Assembly (NCBI GenBank): GCA_945873675.1
Contig: CAMCEP010000003.1
Span: 1-34,310, forward strand
DNA length: 34,310 nt
Reading direction: 5' to 3'
Source of the DNA: Asaia bogorensis
GTDB lineage: Bacteria; Pseudomonadota; Alphaproteobacteria; Acetobacterales; Acetobacteraceae
Shown: positions 27,125 through 34,310 of the stretch, one piece after another
Position numbering within the stretch: position 1 is the stretch's first letter
Layout: every line of letters begins with the position of its first letter
Notes under the pieces: model-generated
Told to the model about the DNA's origin: nothing
The model's input: the letters and a program-made list of their open reading frames with translations, nothing else
The model's database searches: none
Position numbers and translations under genes: made by a program

Positions 27125-29989
27125 ATGCCACGGAGCATCGCCTTTCCTTTCTTGGACATTGACCCCCGCATGTTCGAACCCAGGGTTCGCGCCATTCTTG
27201 GCCCGACCAATACCGGCAAGACCCACCTCGCGATTGAGCGTATGCTCGCCCATGCCTCGGGCAGTATCGGCTTTCCGCTGCGGCTGCTGGCGCGTGAAAA
27301 TTATGATCGCATGGTGGCGATGAAGGGTGAGCGCTTCGTCGCCCTGATCACCGGTGAGGAAAAGATTGTCCCGCCCGAGGCGAAGTATTTCGCCTGCACG
27401 GTGGAAGCCATGCCGCTGGATCGGCCGGTGGAATTCCTCGCGGTGGATGAAATCCAGCTTTGCGCGGACCCGGATCGCGGGCATGTCTTTACCGATCGGC
27501 TGCTCAATGCGCGCGGCATGGTAGAAACCATGTTCCTGGGTGCGGAGACCATCGCACCCTTGCTCCGCCGCCTGATCCCGCGCGCGGAAATCGAAACCCG
27601 CGCACGCTTGTCACAACTGACTTATGCCGGCCCTGCCAAGTTGTCCCGCCTGCCGACGCGTTCCGCCATTGTCGCTTTCAGCGCGCAGGAAGTCTACGCC
27701 ATTGCGGAAGCCGTGCGCCGCCGGCGTGGCGGTTGCGCGGTGGTCATGGGAAGGCTTTCGCCGCGCACCCGCAATGCGCAGGTCGCACTCTATCAAAACC
27801 GGGAAGTGGATTTCCTGGTCGCGACAGATGCGATTGGCATGGGCCTCAATATGGATGTGGACCATGTGGCGCTCGCCGCGCTCAACAAGTTTGATGGCCA
27901 TCAGCCGCGCGCGCTCACCGCACAGGAAATCGCGCAAATCGCCGGTCGCGCCGGGCGTGGCATGCGCGATGGCACTTTCGGCACCACGGCGGAAGCGCCG
28001 ACACTGGATGATGACATCATCACCCAGATCGAAACCCATGCCTTTGAACCGCTGAAGACACTTGCCTGGCGGAATTCCGATCTGGATTTTTCTTCGGTCG
28101 AGACTTTGCTTGATACGCTTGGCGCGTCGGCGCCGCTGCCGGGCCTTGCCAAGGGCCATGATGCGGTGGACCACATCACGCTTTCCATGCTGGTGCGGGA
28201 AGAAGAAATTCGCGGCCTGGCCGATACGGCTTCGCGCGTGCGCTTGCTGTGGGAAGCCTGCCAGGTGCCGGATTTCCGTAAGCTCGCGGATGATAGCCAT
28301 ACGCGCCTTTGCGCGCGCATCTTCACGCATTTGGCGCGTGAGGGGCGGCTACCGCGCGATTGGGTAGCGTCATCGCTCGCGCAGCTTGGCATGGCGGAAG
28401 GTGATCTTGATACGCTGATGGCGCGGCTTTCGGCCATTCGCGTCTGGTCCTATGTCGCGGCGCGCGCCGATTGGCTGGATAATGCGGCAGAATTGCAGGC
28501 CGATGCGCGGCGCGTGGAAGACATGGTCTCCGACGCTTTGCATGAAAGCCTCACCGCGCGCTTTGTGGACCGCCGCGCAGCGCATCTGATCCGTGCGCTT
28601 GATGAAAGCGATGAGGAATTGCTCTCCGCCGTCACCCGCCGCGGCGAAGTGGTGGTGGAAGGCCATCCGGTCGGCCATGTGAAGGGCTTTCTGTTCGAAC
28701 CCGATGCGGCAGCGGTGAAGGAAGAAGAACGCCGTGTGGTGCTGCGTGCCGCACGCCGCGCGCTGGGGGCGGAAATCCCGCGCCGTGTGACCATGCTGGA
28801 AACCGCCAAGGATGAGGCATTCGCGCTGACGCCGCAGCATGCCGTAACCTGGGCCTATTCCCACGCGCCGAATATGCCAGCCGGGCTCGGTGATATCGCG
28901 GAAGTGGCGAAGCTCAAGCATGGTTCTGAACCGGGCAAGCCGCTGATTGAAGTGCTGCCCTCGGAATTTTTGGATGGCGCGCAACGCGAACGTATTCGCG
29001 CGCGGTTGGCGACTTGGATCGAAGCTTTGGTGAAGCGAGATCTGGGTGCGATTTTCACCGCCGAAGAAAAGGCCGCCGAGGATAATACCCTGCGCGGCCC
29101 GGCCTTTCGCCTGCGGGAAGAATTGGGCCTGGCCATGGGCGCCACGGATAGTGAAATCCGCCCCGATCTCCGCCAAAAGCTGAAAGGCATTGGCATTCGC
29201 GCCGGGCGCTATGCGCTTTACGTGCCGGAAGCACTGAAACCGCGCGCCATGGCTTTGCGTGCGCAGCTTTGGTCTCTGCTGCGCGGCATTGAAACGCCGA
29301 AGCTGCCCTCGGGCGGTTTGATCGCGGTGGCGCCGCCCGCCGATTGGCCGCGCGGCTTTGCCGAGACCATGGGTTGGCTGCCGGCCGGCCCCGTGCTGCT
29401 GCGCCTTGATGTAGCGGAACGCATCGCCGGCGAATTGGGGCACCTGACGCGCAAATCCCCCGCCCTACTACCGGGCGATCTGGCCAGCCGCTTGGGGATC
29501 AAGGGCGAAAACCTTGGCCCGGTGCTAGATGCCATGGGCTTCCGGCTGATCCCGGCGGAAACCCTTGATGAGAAAAACTTCGGCCCCGCCGCGCCCGCGC
29601 GCATCGGCCAGCAGCGCGCGCCGCGTTTTGAGCCGCGGCAGCATCAGCGCCAAGAGCAAGGCCCGCGCCGCGATGACCGGCGCCCGGATCGCCGCGGTCA
29701 GCGACCAGATCAGCGCCGCCAGGAAGGCGCGCCGACTGAAGGGGCGGCGCCCGACCAGACCGCCCCAGAACAGCAGCGCCCGGAACGCCGGCCAGATCAA
29801 CGCCCAGATCGCCGCCCAAAGCCCGATGGCAGCGGGCAGCAGCAGCGCCAGCATTACGGCCAGAAGAGCGGCAATGACCGCCCACGCGGCCCCCGGCCGC
29901 CGCGGGAAGATCGCGTAGCGCTGCCCCCCATGCCGCGCCCCGATAGCCCCTTTGCGGTGCTCGCCGCCTTGAAGCTCAAGAAGGATTGA
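27125..29989 (+). CDS. SUV3-like DEAD/DExH-type RNA helicase with basic tail
   Basis: A 954-residue ATP-dependent helicase related to the mitochondrial degradosome helicase SUV3. Residues 26-33 are the Walker A loop (GPTNTGKT), 108-111 the DEIQ box, and near 265-280 lies the arginine-finger motif QIAGRAGRGMRDG. A long helical region follows. Residues about 835-930 form a disordered tail very rich in Arg, Gln, Pro and Asp, ending in PDSPFAVLAALKLKKD. The tail probably binds RNA or a degradosome partner. It is followed after ten bases by the S4-domain gene, so the two are cotranscribed and both point to RNA metabolism. A later start at M16 (27170) is possible, but ATG 27125 is acceptable. Confidence 0.9.
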   Translation: MPRSIAFPFLDIDPRMFEPRVRAILGPTNTGKTHLAIERMLAHASGSIGFPLRLLARENYDRMVAMKGERFVALITGEEKIVPPEAKYFACTVEAMPLDRPVEFLAVDEIQLCADPDRGHVFTDRLLNARGMVETMFLGAETIAPLLRRLIPRAEIETRARLSQLTYAGPAKLSRLPTRSAIVAFSAQEVYAIAEAVRRRRGGCAVVMGRLSPRTRNAQVALYQNREVDFLVATDAIGMGLNMDVDHVALAALNKFDGHQPRALTAQEIAQIAGRAGRGMRDGTFGTTAEAPTLDDDIITQIETHAFEPLKTLAWRNSDLDFSSVETLLDTLGASAPLPGLAKGHDAVDHITLSMLVREEEIRGLADTASRVRLLWEACQVPDFRKLADDSHTRLCARIFTHLAREGRLPRDWVASSLAQLGMAEGDLDTLMARLSAIRVWSYVAARADWLDNAAELQADARRVEDMVSDALHESLTARFVDRRAAHLIRALDESDEELLSAVTRRGEVVVEGHPVGHVKGFLFEPDAAAVKEEERRVVLRAARRALGAEIPRRVTMLETAKDEAFALTPQHAVTWAYSHAPNMPAGLGDIAEVAKLKHGSEPGKPLIEVLPSEFLDGAQRERIRARLATWIEALVKRDLGAIFTAEEKAAEDNTLRGPAFRLREELGLAMGATDSEIRPDLRQKLKGIGIRAGRYALYVPEALKPRAMALRAQLWSLLRGIETPKLPSGGLIAVAPPADWPRGFAETMGWLPAGPVLLRLDVAERIAGELGHLTRKSPALLPGDLASRLGIKGENLGPVLDAMGFRLIPAETLDEKNFGPAAPARIGQQRAPRFEPRQHQRQEQGPRRDDRRPDRRGQRPDQRRQEGAPTEGAAPDQTAPEQQRPERRPDQRPDRRPKPDGSGQQQRQHYGQKSGNDRPRGPRPPREDRVALPPMPRPDSPFAVLAALKLKKD

Positions 29990-29999
29990 GCGGGGGGCG

Positions 30000-30290
30000 G
30001 TGGCGGCAGAGGCGGAAGGGCGGGATTATCAGCGGCTGGATGCCTGGCTTTGGTGCGCGCGTTTTCGCAAGACCAGGGCAGAATGCGCGCGGCAGGTGGA
30101 AAAGGGCGTGGTGCGGATCAATCGCCTGCCGACCGACAAGCCCCATGCCAAGCTGCGGCCAGGTGATGTGCTGACGCTTGCAACCGGGCAAGGCGCTTCG
30201 GGGCAGATCATCCTATGGCGCGTGCTGACCTTGGCCGAACGGCGTGGTCCGGCGGCCGAGGCGCGGTTGCTCTATGAGGTCCTCACCTGA
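30000..30290 (+). CDS. S4-domain RNA-binding protein (Hsp15-like)
   Basis: A 96-residue protein whose first two thirds are an S4 domain: LDAWLWCARFRKTRAECARQ, then VEKGVVRINRLPTDKPHAKL and RPGDVLTL. Hsp15 (HslR) relatives bind rRNA and rescue stalled large ribosomal subunits; this protein is slightly shorter than the enterobacterial one. The start is GTG, preceded by GGGGGG within ten bases of the helicase stop, so translation is probably coupled to the helicase. Confidence 0.88.
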   Translation: MAAEAEGRDYQRLDAWLWCARFRKTRAECARQVEKGVVRINRLPTDKPHAKLRPGDVLTLATGQGASGQIILWRVLTLAERRGPAAEARLLYEVLT

Positions 30291-30293
30291 ATC

Positions 30294-30323
30294 TTGACAG
30301 CCATGCGTCAAGCCACCTTGTCT
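30294..30323 (+). promoter_or_regulatory. Candidate promoter for the ferredoxin gene
   Basis: A perfect TTGACA (30294-30299) is followed after 18 bases by TTGTCT (30318-30323), a poor -10 box. It lies just after the S4 gene stop and about 65 bases before the ferredoxin start. The -35 is good and the -10 weak, so this is tentative. Confidence 0.3.
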
Positions 30324-30388
30324 AAAACCTCTGACGCGGTCATTTTGGGCGCGGTTTTGGATAGGCTTAACCCCGGGGAATCGCGCCA

Positions 30389-30721
30389 GTGACCTATGTC
30401 GTCACCGAAAATTGCATCAACTGCAAATACATGGATTGTGTGGAAGTCTGTCCGGTGGACTGCTTCTATGTTGGCGAAAACATGCTGGTGATCCACCCGG
30501 ATGAATGCATTGATTGCGGCGTCTGCGAACCGGAATGCCCCGCTGAGGCGATCCTGCCCGATAGCGACGACAAGGCGACCCCCTGGGTAGAACTCAACCG
30601 GGATTACGCCCAGCAATGGCCCAATATCACCCGCAAGGGCGATGCACCGGCGGATGCCGATGATTGGAAGGACAAGCCGGGCAAGCAGGCACTGCTCAGC
30701 CCCAATCCCGGCAAGCCCTGA
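30389..30721 (+). CDS. fdxA: 7Fe ferredoxin FdxA
   Basis: A 110-residue soluble electron carrier with one [3Fe-4S] and one [4Fe-4S] cluster. The cysteines stand at 9, 12, 17, 21 and 25 (NCINCKYMDCVEVCPVDC) and at 40, 43, 46 and 50 (CIDCGVCEPEC), the usual FdxA pattern. The C-terminal extension (WVELNRDYAQQWPNIT) is also typical. The start is GTG with GGGGAA about ten bases upstream. It precedes the CarD gene, an order I recall from many alphaproteobacteria. The redox partner cannot be told from the sequence. Confidence 0.93.
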   Translation: MTYVVTENCINCKYMDCVEVCPVDCFYVGENMLVIHPDECIDCGVCEPECPAEAILPDSDDKATPWVELNRDYAQQWPNITRKGDAPADADDWKDKPGKQALLSPNPGKP

Positions 30722-30937
30722 GGGCGTTCCGTCAAGAAGGCCACGAATATCTGACCGGATTGGTCATGAATTCTGCCGGCATTGGCTGCTTGGCGGGTGA
30801 CCAGGGGCGTTTTTTGTGTTAAACTGGCGTTTCTTCATTCCAGCAACTGGTCTGACCTAGATGTCTGGCTGGGATGGTGTTTTGCATTCTCAACCGGATC
30901 GCGCTGATCCGGGTTCTGCGTTGGGAGTCCCGTTTTC

Positions 30938-32464
30938 ATGACACGCAAGCCAGTGTCCAAGGCGTCTGCCAAAAGCCGCGCCAAGCCAGCCCGACCCGCG
31001 GCAAAGAAGCCCGCCAGCAAAGCGAAGCCGGCCGCAAAGAAATCCTCCGCCAAGGCAAAGGCGACCACGAAGCCCAACAAGAAGGTGGCGCCAAAAACTG
31101 TGAAGAAGCCCGTGACCAAAGCGTCAGCTAAGCCAGCGGCCAAGCCAAGCGCGAAACCAGCAGCCAAGCCGACGAACAAGCCAGCAAGCAAGGCGTCAAG
31201 CAAGCCAGCCAGCAAGCCTATGGCCAAAGCCGCGCCGAAACCTGCACCCAAGCCCGCCGCGTCCGCCAAGGCGAAGTCTTTAGCCAAACCTGCGGGCAAG
31301 TCCGCACCTAAGCCGGTAGCGCAGGTAGCCGCCCAACCCGCCGCCAAGGCGAAAGCCGCTCCGATAACGGCCAATCAGGCTGCTCAGCCGCCCAGCACCA
31401 AGCCACCTGTGCGCGCCAAGGCCGAAGCGCCCGCCGCGACGCCCGTGGCGCCAGTAACCGAGGCACCCGCCAAAACCTCCGCGCCGCCAAAGCCCGCGAA
31501 ACCCGCGGCGGCGGAAGCTATGGCCGCGCCCCCAAAGCCCGCATCCAAGCCCAAAGCCAAAGCTCCACCTGCGGCCCAATCAGCCTCCCCCGCACCATCG
31601 GCGGAAGCAAATCCTGAAGCCGCGCCAGTTAAGGCAGAGCTTCAAGAAGCCCCAAGCCCTGCGCCGGTGCCGCCAGAAACAACGCCTCGGCTCTTAGTGC
31701 CGCAGGCGCCGGCGGTTGCCATGGTAACCCCGCCCTCCCCGGCACCAGCACCGCGCCCGGCGCCGCCGCCCAGTATCTCGCCGCTATCTCCGCCGCCACC
31801 CACCATGCGCCCGAATGTCCAGATGGGGATGCGCCCGCCTGGCGGAGGTCCGCCTCGTCCTGGAATGCCGATGTCATCTTCTTCGCCAAAACCGCCCCCT
31901 GCCCCGAAACAGGAATTCAAGGCGGGCGATTATGTCGTCTACCCAACCCATGGCGTCGGGATGGTCCAGGGCATCCGCTCCCTTGAGGCTGCTGGGTTTC
32001 CTCTCCAGGTCATTGAAGTGACCTTTGAAGAAAACCGCATGAAGCTGAGCGTGCCGGTGAACAAGGCATCATCCTCAGGCCTACGCAAGCTTTGCACCAC
32101 GGAAAGCTTTCAGCCGGCCATGGAAACCCTAAAGGGCCGCGCGCGCATCAAGCGCACCATGTGGTCCCGCCGAGCACAGGAATATGAGGCAAAGATCAAT
32201 TCGGGCGATCCGGTGCAAATCGCCGAAGTGGTCCGGGACCTGTTCCGCAATGCGGGCCAGCCCGATCAATCCTTCAGCGAACGCCAGATCTACGAATTGG
32301 CACTAGATCGCTTGGCTGCCGAAGCCGCAGCGATTGACCGTTGTGACAAGACAACAGCAATCGAAAAGCTGATGGTGGTGCTGCGTTCCGGCGCCGCGGG
32401 GTCACGCGAATCCGCATCGAAGGAAGCAGCCGCGCCTGCCGCTGAAGCGCAATTGCCTGAGTAG
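30938..32464 (+). CDS. carD: CarD-family transcription regulator with long histone-H1-like N-terminal tail
   Basis: Residues about 325-485 form the CarD module. The RNA-polymerase-binding Tudor-like part begins FKAGDYVVYPTHGVGMVQGI and is followed by the helical DNA-binding part (KGRARIKRTMWSRRAQEYEA and onward). CarD binds RNA polymerase beta and stabilises open promoter complexes. The family is usually near 170 residues. Here the first about 325 residues are low complexity: Lys/Ala/Pro repeats (KPAAKP, KPASKA) to about residue 150, then Pro/Ala-rich to Met/Gly/Pro-rich sequence. The first part resembles a histone H1 tail and should bind DNA without folding. ATG 30938 has GGGAG about ten bases upstream, and the tail stays in one frame with the domain. 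The antisense frame here is only a composition artefact. Confidence 0.88.
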   Translation: MTRKPVSKASAKSRAKPARPAAKKPASKAKPAAKKSSAKAKATTKPNKKVAPKTVKKPVTKASAKPAAKPSAKPAAKPTNKPASKASSKPASKPMAKAAPKPAPKPAASAKAKSLAKPAGKSAPKPVAQVAAQPAAKAKAAPITANQAAQPPSTKPPVRAKAEAPAATPVAPVTEAPAKTSAPPKPAKPAAAEAMAAPPKPASKPKAKAPPAAQSASPAPSAEANPEAAPVKAELQEAPSPAPVPPETTPRLLVPQAPAVAMVTPPSPAPAPRPAPPPSISPLSPPPPTMRPNVQMGMRPPGGGPPRPGMPMSSSSPKPPPAPKQEFKAGDYVVYPTHGVGMVQGIRSLEAAGFPLQVIEVTFEENRMKLSVPVNKASSSGLRKLCTTESFQPAMETLKGRARIKRTMWSRRAQEYEAKINSGDPVQIAEVVRDLFRNAGQPDQSFSERQIYELALDRLAAEAAAIDRCDKTTAIEKLMVVLRSGAAGSRESASKEAAAPAAEAQLPE

Positions 32465-32492
32465 TAAGGCACCGCTTCTGCAGGGCACCAGT

Positions 32493-32522
32493 ATTCGATT
32501 TGATGAAATCATCAAATCGAAT
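32493..32522. repeat. 30-base perfect inverted repeat downstream of carD
   Basis: The arm ATTCGATTTGATGA (32493-32506) is followed by two As and its exact reverse complement (32509-32522), a 14-bp perfect match. It is AT-rich and lacks a T-run, so it is not a standard terminator. The inner part TTGAT-N6-ATCAA resembles a CRP/FNR-type half-site pair, but the spacing is six rather than four. It may be a protein-binding site or an RNA 3'-end stabiliser. Confidence 0.6.
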
Positions 32523-32651
32523 TCTCTGCTCTGGAATACACCGACTTTGGTGGGCCGATTACTGCTGCTGCCCGAAACCGACAGCAGCGAAGGGACCGCC
32601 AGGAGCATGGCTCAGAAAAAACGAATCACCGGGCGGTTCACTGAACCTGAT

Positions 32652-32730
32652 CGGGCAGACACGGCGTCGCGATGACATAACTTGCGGGGGAACATCAATC
32701 CGCGTCGCATCTGCTGACGCTGTCTGCCCG
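32652..32730. repeat. Imperfect inverted repeat around a 47-base loop
   Basis: CGGGCAGACACGGCGTC (32652-32668) is mirrored by GACGCTGTCTGCCCG (32716-32730), with a two-base bulge. The arms could form a long stem in the transcript or be ends of a very small mobile element. No target-site duplication was found. Confidence 0.4.
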
Positions 32731-32887
32731 AAGCCTTTACCGGATCGCATTTTCTAAAGAGCGAAGAAATTCAAATCCTCCAGGCAAGGCGCGAAGGCGC
32801 GCACAACGCTGCAGGAGAATGACCTGATTACAGAATAAACCCACTGATGAAGCGCCGAGCACCCAAGATGCGGCATTTCCTAGACAC

Positions 32888-32925
32888 AAAAAAACCCGAC
32901 TGACGGGTAGCCAGCGGGTTTAAAT
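32888..32925 (-). terminator. Intrinsic terminator, probably bidirectional
   Basis: AAACCCG-A-CTG (32892-32902) pairs with CAG-CGGGTTT (32912-32921) around a nine-base loop. Seven As at 32888-32894 become a U-run on the minus strand, and TTTAAATTTT follows on the plus strand. It lies about 80 bases after the lipoprotein stop and should terminate that short transcript. Confidence 0.75.
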
Positions 32926-33004
32926 TTTAGTTGCCTCTTAAAAAAGAAGCAAAACTAAAACATCCGGGGCGACACTAAGGGCCGCCACCGGACGGATAGG
33001 CTAA

Positions 33005-33175
33005 TTAGCCGCGCGCCCGAGGTGCCGGAGCGGGGGCAGGTGCCGGAGCCGGAGCCGGGGCCGGAGCAGGCTCCTGAGCGCAGGCGGCGAGCAGCGCGGC
33101 CGGTGCCAGGATCGCCAAGGCCGCAGCCTTGCGGATCAGGGCTTTGCGGGTCATTTCTTTGGTTTCAGCGGTCAT
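33005..33175 (-). CDS. Tiny Pro-Ala repeat lipoprotein
   Basis: A 56-residue protein with a positively charged start, a hydrophobic core and the lipobox LLAAC (Cys32), so it should be lipidated and anchored in a membrane. The mature part is only 25 residues: CAQE, eight Pro-Ala units and PRARG. It is too short for an enzyme and may act as a spacer or envelope tether. The frame is open from 33226, but ATG 33175 has GGAT at proper spacing and lies 40 bases from a good promoter; ATG 33154 (MTRKALIRK) is an alternative. It is flanked by its own promoter and terminator and is divergent from an L,D-transpeptidase gene. Confidence 0.65.
   Translation of the reverse strand: MTAETKEMTRKALIRKAAALAILAPAALLAACAQEPAPAPAPAPAPAPAPAPRARG
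33020..33070 (-). repeat. Tandem hexanucleotide repeat encoding (PA)n
   Basis: About eight imperfect copies of a six-base unit (CCN-GCN on the coding strand) encode alternating Pro and Ala, residues 36-52 of the lipoprotein. Third positions vary, so the peptide repeat has been kept while the DNA drifted. Copy number could vary between strains. Confidence 0.7.
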
Positions 33176-33215
33176 TTTATACATCCAGATGGCTAGAGTC
33201 ATGGAAACAGTGTAG

Positions 33216-33244
33216 ATAAAAGGCAATTATGCTGGAATTGTCAA
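33216..33244 (-). promoter_or_regulatory. Sigma-70-type promoter of the small lipoprotein gene
   Basis: On the minus strand a perfect TTGACA (33239-33244) is followed after 17 bases by TTTTAT (33216-33221), four of six matches to the -10 consensus. The predicted transcript starts about 35 bases before ATG 33175. Confidence 0.55.
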
Positions 33245-33288
33245 ACCCTTTTATTGCGCAAAAAAGCGATTTGTCAGGAGTTGATTGC

Positions 33289-34310
33289 GTGCAACGGCCC
33301 TGGAATAGGCACAAATCAGACCCCGGCGGGCGGGCAGACCATCCGCCGGCTCAGCTTTCTAGGCGCACCTGCCTTGTGCATGGCACTTTTGGTCTAGCCG
33401 CTACGCTGGCGCTTTTGGGCTGTGCGACGCCGGAAAGCGAATCGCCGGAACCCATCGCGCTCCAGTCTGACGAAGACACAGGGAACGCGGCGGAGGCCCC
33501 CACCCAGCTCGTTGCTGGGGAGCCTTTGGATGGCCCTCTACTGCGCCGCTTCTACGCGCGTCGCGATTTTGAACCTGTCTGGACCACGCGTGAAGCCCAG
33601 GCAAAGGCGCTCAAGGCTGCCGTACTGCGCGCCCAAGGTCACGGCCTGGACCCCGATTTGTTCTACGCAAGCCTGCTCAGGCGCATCGACACCTTCCCAC
33701 CCGATCGGCGCGAATTGCTGCTTACACATGCCGTTCTCACCTATGCAGAGGCACTCGCCTTCGGCGCTTTGCCCCCGGGTCAGCGTAAGAATATTGAAGC
33801 GCTTTTGCCAGAACCCGTAGATGTGACGGAAGTGCTCGACGCGGCGCTAGATGGCCCAGACCCGGTGGCAGCCATTGAAGCGCTGGCGCCACAAAGCCCG
33901 ACCTACATGGCGCTGCGTCAGGCCCTGCAGCAGCATCAGCAGGCCAACCGGCCGAGTAGGGCGCAAGCGAACCGTCAGCGCCTGATTGAGGCGAATCTTG
34001 AACGCCAACGCTGGCTGCCACGAGACCTGCCAGCGGATCGTGTCTGGGTGAATGTGCCCGATCAGCAACTCGTGCTCTACCGCGATGACCGTCCTGTTTT
34101 CGTCACGCGCGTAGTGGTGGGCGAAGCGACGGAGCGCAAGCAAAGCCCCGAATTCAATACCAGGATCGAATCCGCATTGTTCAACCCACCTTGGATCATT
34201 CCGCACGATATTGTCGAAGCGGATATCAGGCCAATGCTGCAGCGCGATCCGCTTTATTTGGTGCGCAACAAAATAGTCCTATTGCCGAATGGTGACGCAG
34301 AGCAGGCGCC
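33289..34310 (+). CDS. L,D-transpeptidase (YcbB/LdtD-like), C-terminus beyond the window
   Basis: An envelope enzyme that cross-links peptidoglycan or attaches proteins to it. The first 340 residues are visible. SRRTCLVHGTFGLAATLALL then GC gives a signal with paired arginines and a lipobox (Cys45). A scaffold domain of LdtD type begins near residue 84 (LLRRFYARRDFEPVWT). The YkuD catalytic domain starts near 255 (NVPDQQLVLYRDDRPVFVTR) and includes the typical SALFNPPWIIP. The active-site Cys/His motif lies past the window end. The frame is open from ATG 33229, but GTG 33289 has a clean AGGAG eight bases upstream, so I chose it. It is divergent from the small lipoprotein gene. Confidence 0.88.
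   Translation, partial: MQRPWNRHKSDPGGRADHPPAQLSRRTCLVHGTFGLAATLALLGCATPESESPEPIALQSDEDTGNAAEAPTQLVAGEPLDGPLLRRFYARRDFEPVWTTREAQAKALKAAVLRAQGHGLDPDLFYASLLRRIDTFPPDRRELLLTHAVLTYAEALAFGALPPGQRKNIEALLPEPVDVTEVLDAALDGPDPVAAIEALAPQSPTYMALRQALQQHQQANRPSRAQANRQRLIEANLERQRWLPRDLPADRVWVNVPDQQLVLYRDDRPVFVTRVVVGEATERKQSPEFNTRIESALFNPPWIIPHDIVEADIRPMLQRDPLYLVRNKIVLLPNGDAEQA

Larger units (their letters stand above)
32465..33004. other. Non-coding stretch between carD and the small lipoprotein gene
   Basis: About 540 bases with no supported gene. It contains a near-perfect 30-base palindrome, a wider inverted repeat and a terminator, each listed separately. A plus-strand frame starting MAQKKRITGRFTEPDRA (32608 onward) is only 22 codons long with its ribosome site too close to the ATG. 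No transposase fragment was recognised, though the repeats suggest remains of a small element. Confidence 0.4.

Noticed and set aside
28370..29443. 357-codon minus-strand frame opposite the helicase
   Set aside because: Composition shadow; the plus strand is a recognisable SUV3-like helicase throughout.
30835..31374. Ala/Gly/Leu-rich minus-strand frame resembling a membrane protein opposite the CarD tail
   Set aside because: It is the complement of Lys/Ala/Pro codons and ends where the repeat ends; no start site or homology supports it.
1..34310. tRNA, rRNA, riboswitch, CRISPR array, toxin-antitoxin or phage genes
   Set aside because: Looked for characteristic motifs, repeats and gene patterns on both strands and saw none; a covariance-model search would be decisive for RNA genes.

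Overview
The window is GC-rich chromosomal DNA from a Gram-negative bacterium, most likely an alphaproteobacterium and plausibly of the Acetobacteraceae (Roseomonas-like). This is inferred from three things: the block SUV3-like helicase - S4 protein - 7Fe ferredoxin - CarD regulator (27.1-32.5 kb), the several orphan Bug/TctC-type binding proteins, and the many Tat-like or lipoprotein export signals. No rRNA, tRNA, CRISPR array, prophage or intact insertion sequence was found.

Layout. (1) 0-5.3 kb: the last codons of a plus-strand gene, then a compact minus-strand operon. It holds a periplasmic sulfatase, a short outer-membrane beta-barrel protein that looks internally deleted, and an eight-haem c-type cytochrome with TPR repeats. 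All three overlap. (2) 5.5-10 kb: a DUF2252 protein, a polytopic membrane protein of unknown function, and a coiled-coil porin of DcaP type that seems to have lost the end of its barrel. (3) 10.0-11.0 kb: a gene graveyard. It contains a decayed piece of a second sulfatase and the C-terminal end of an IS3-family transposase. (4) 11.0-25.4 kb: a catabolic block with three orphan TctC receptors, an SMP-30 type lactonase, HyuA/HyuB (hydantoinase/oxoprolinase), two paralogous family-5 ABC binding proteins, an amidohydrolase and an amidase. It encodes capture and hydrolysis of amide or cyclic-amide compounds but no permease. The N-terminal (OrfA) relic of an IS3 element lies at its far end (25.7-25.8 kb), in the same orientation as the OrfB relic at 10.7 kb. 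(5) 25.9-32.5 kb: an MFS transporter and the conserved core block, ending in a CarD protein with a very long histone-H1-like tail. (6) 32.5-34.3 kb: a non-coding stretch with palindromes and a strong terminator, a tiny Pro-Ala lipoprotein with a good promoter, and a divergent L,D-transpeptidase cut by the window end.

I did not find a clear new defence or mobile system. The most useful observations are the hidden relics (sulfatase domain, two IS3 halves bracketing the catabolic block, internally deleted beta-barrel), the CarD tail and the small lipoprotein locus. All positions come from reading the sequence; family names come from recognised motifs, not database searches.
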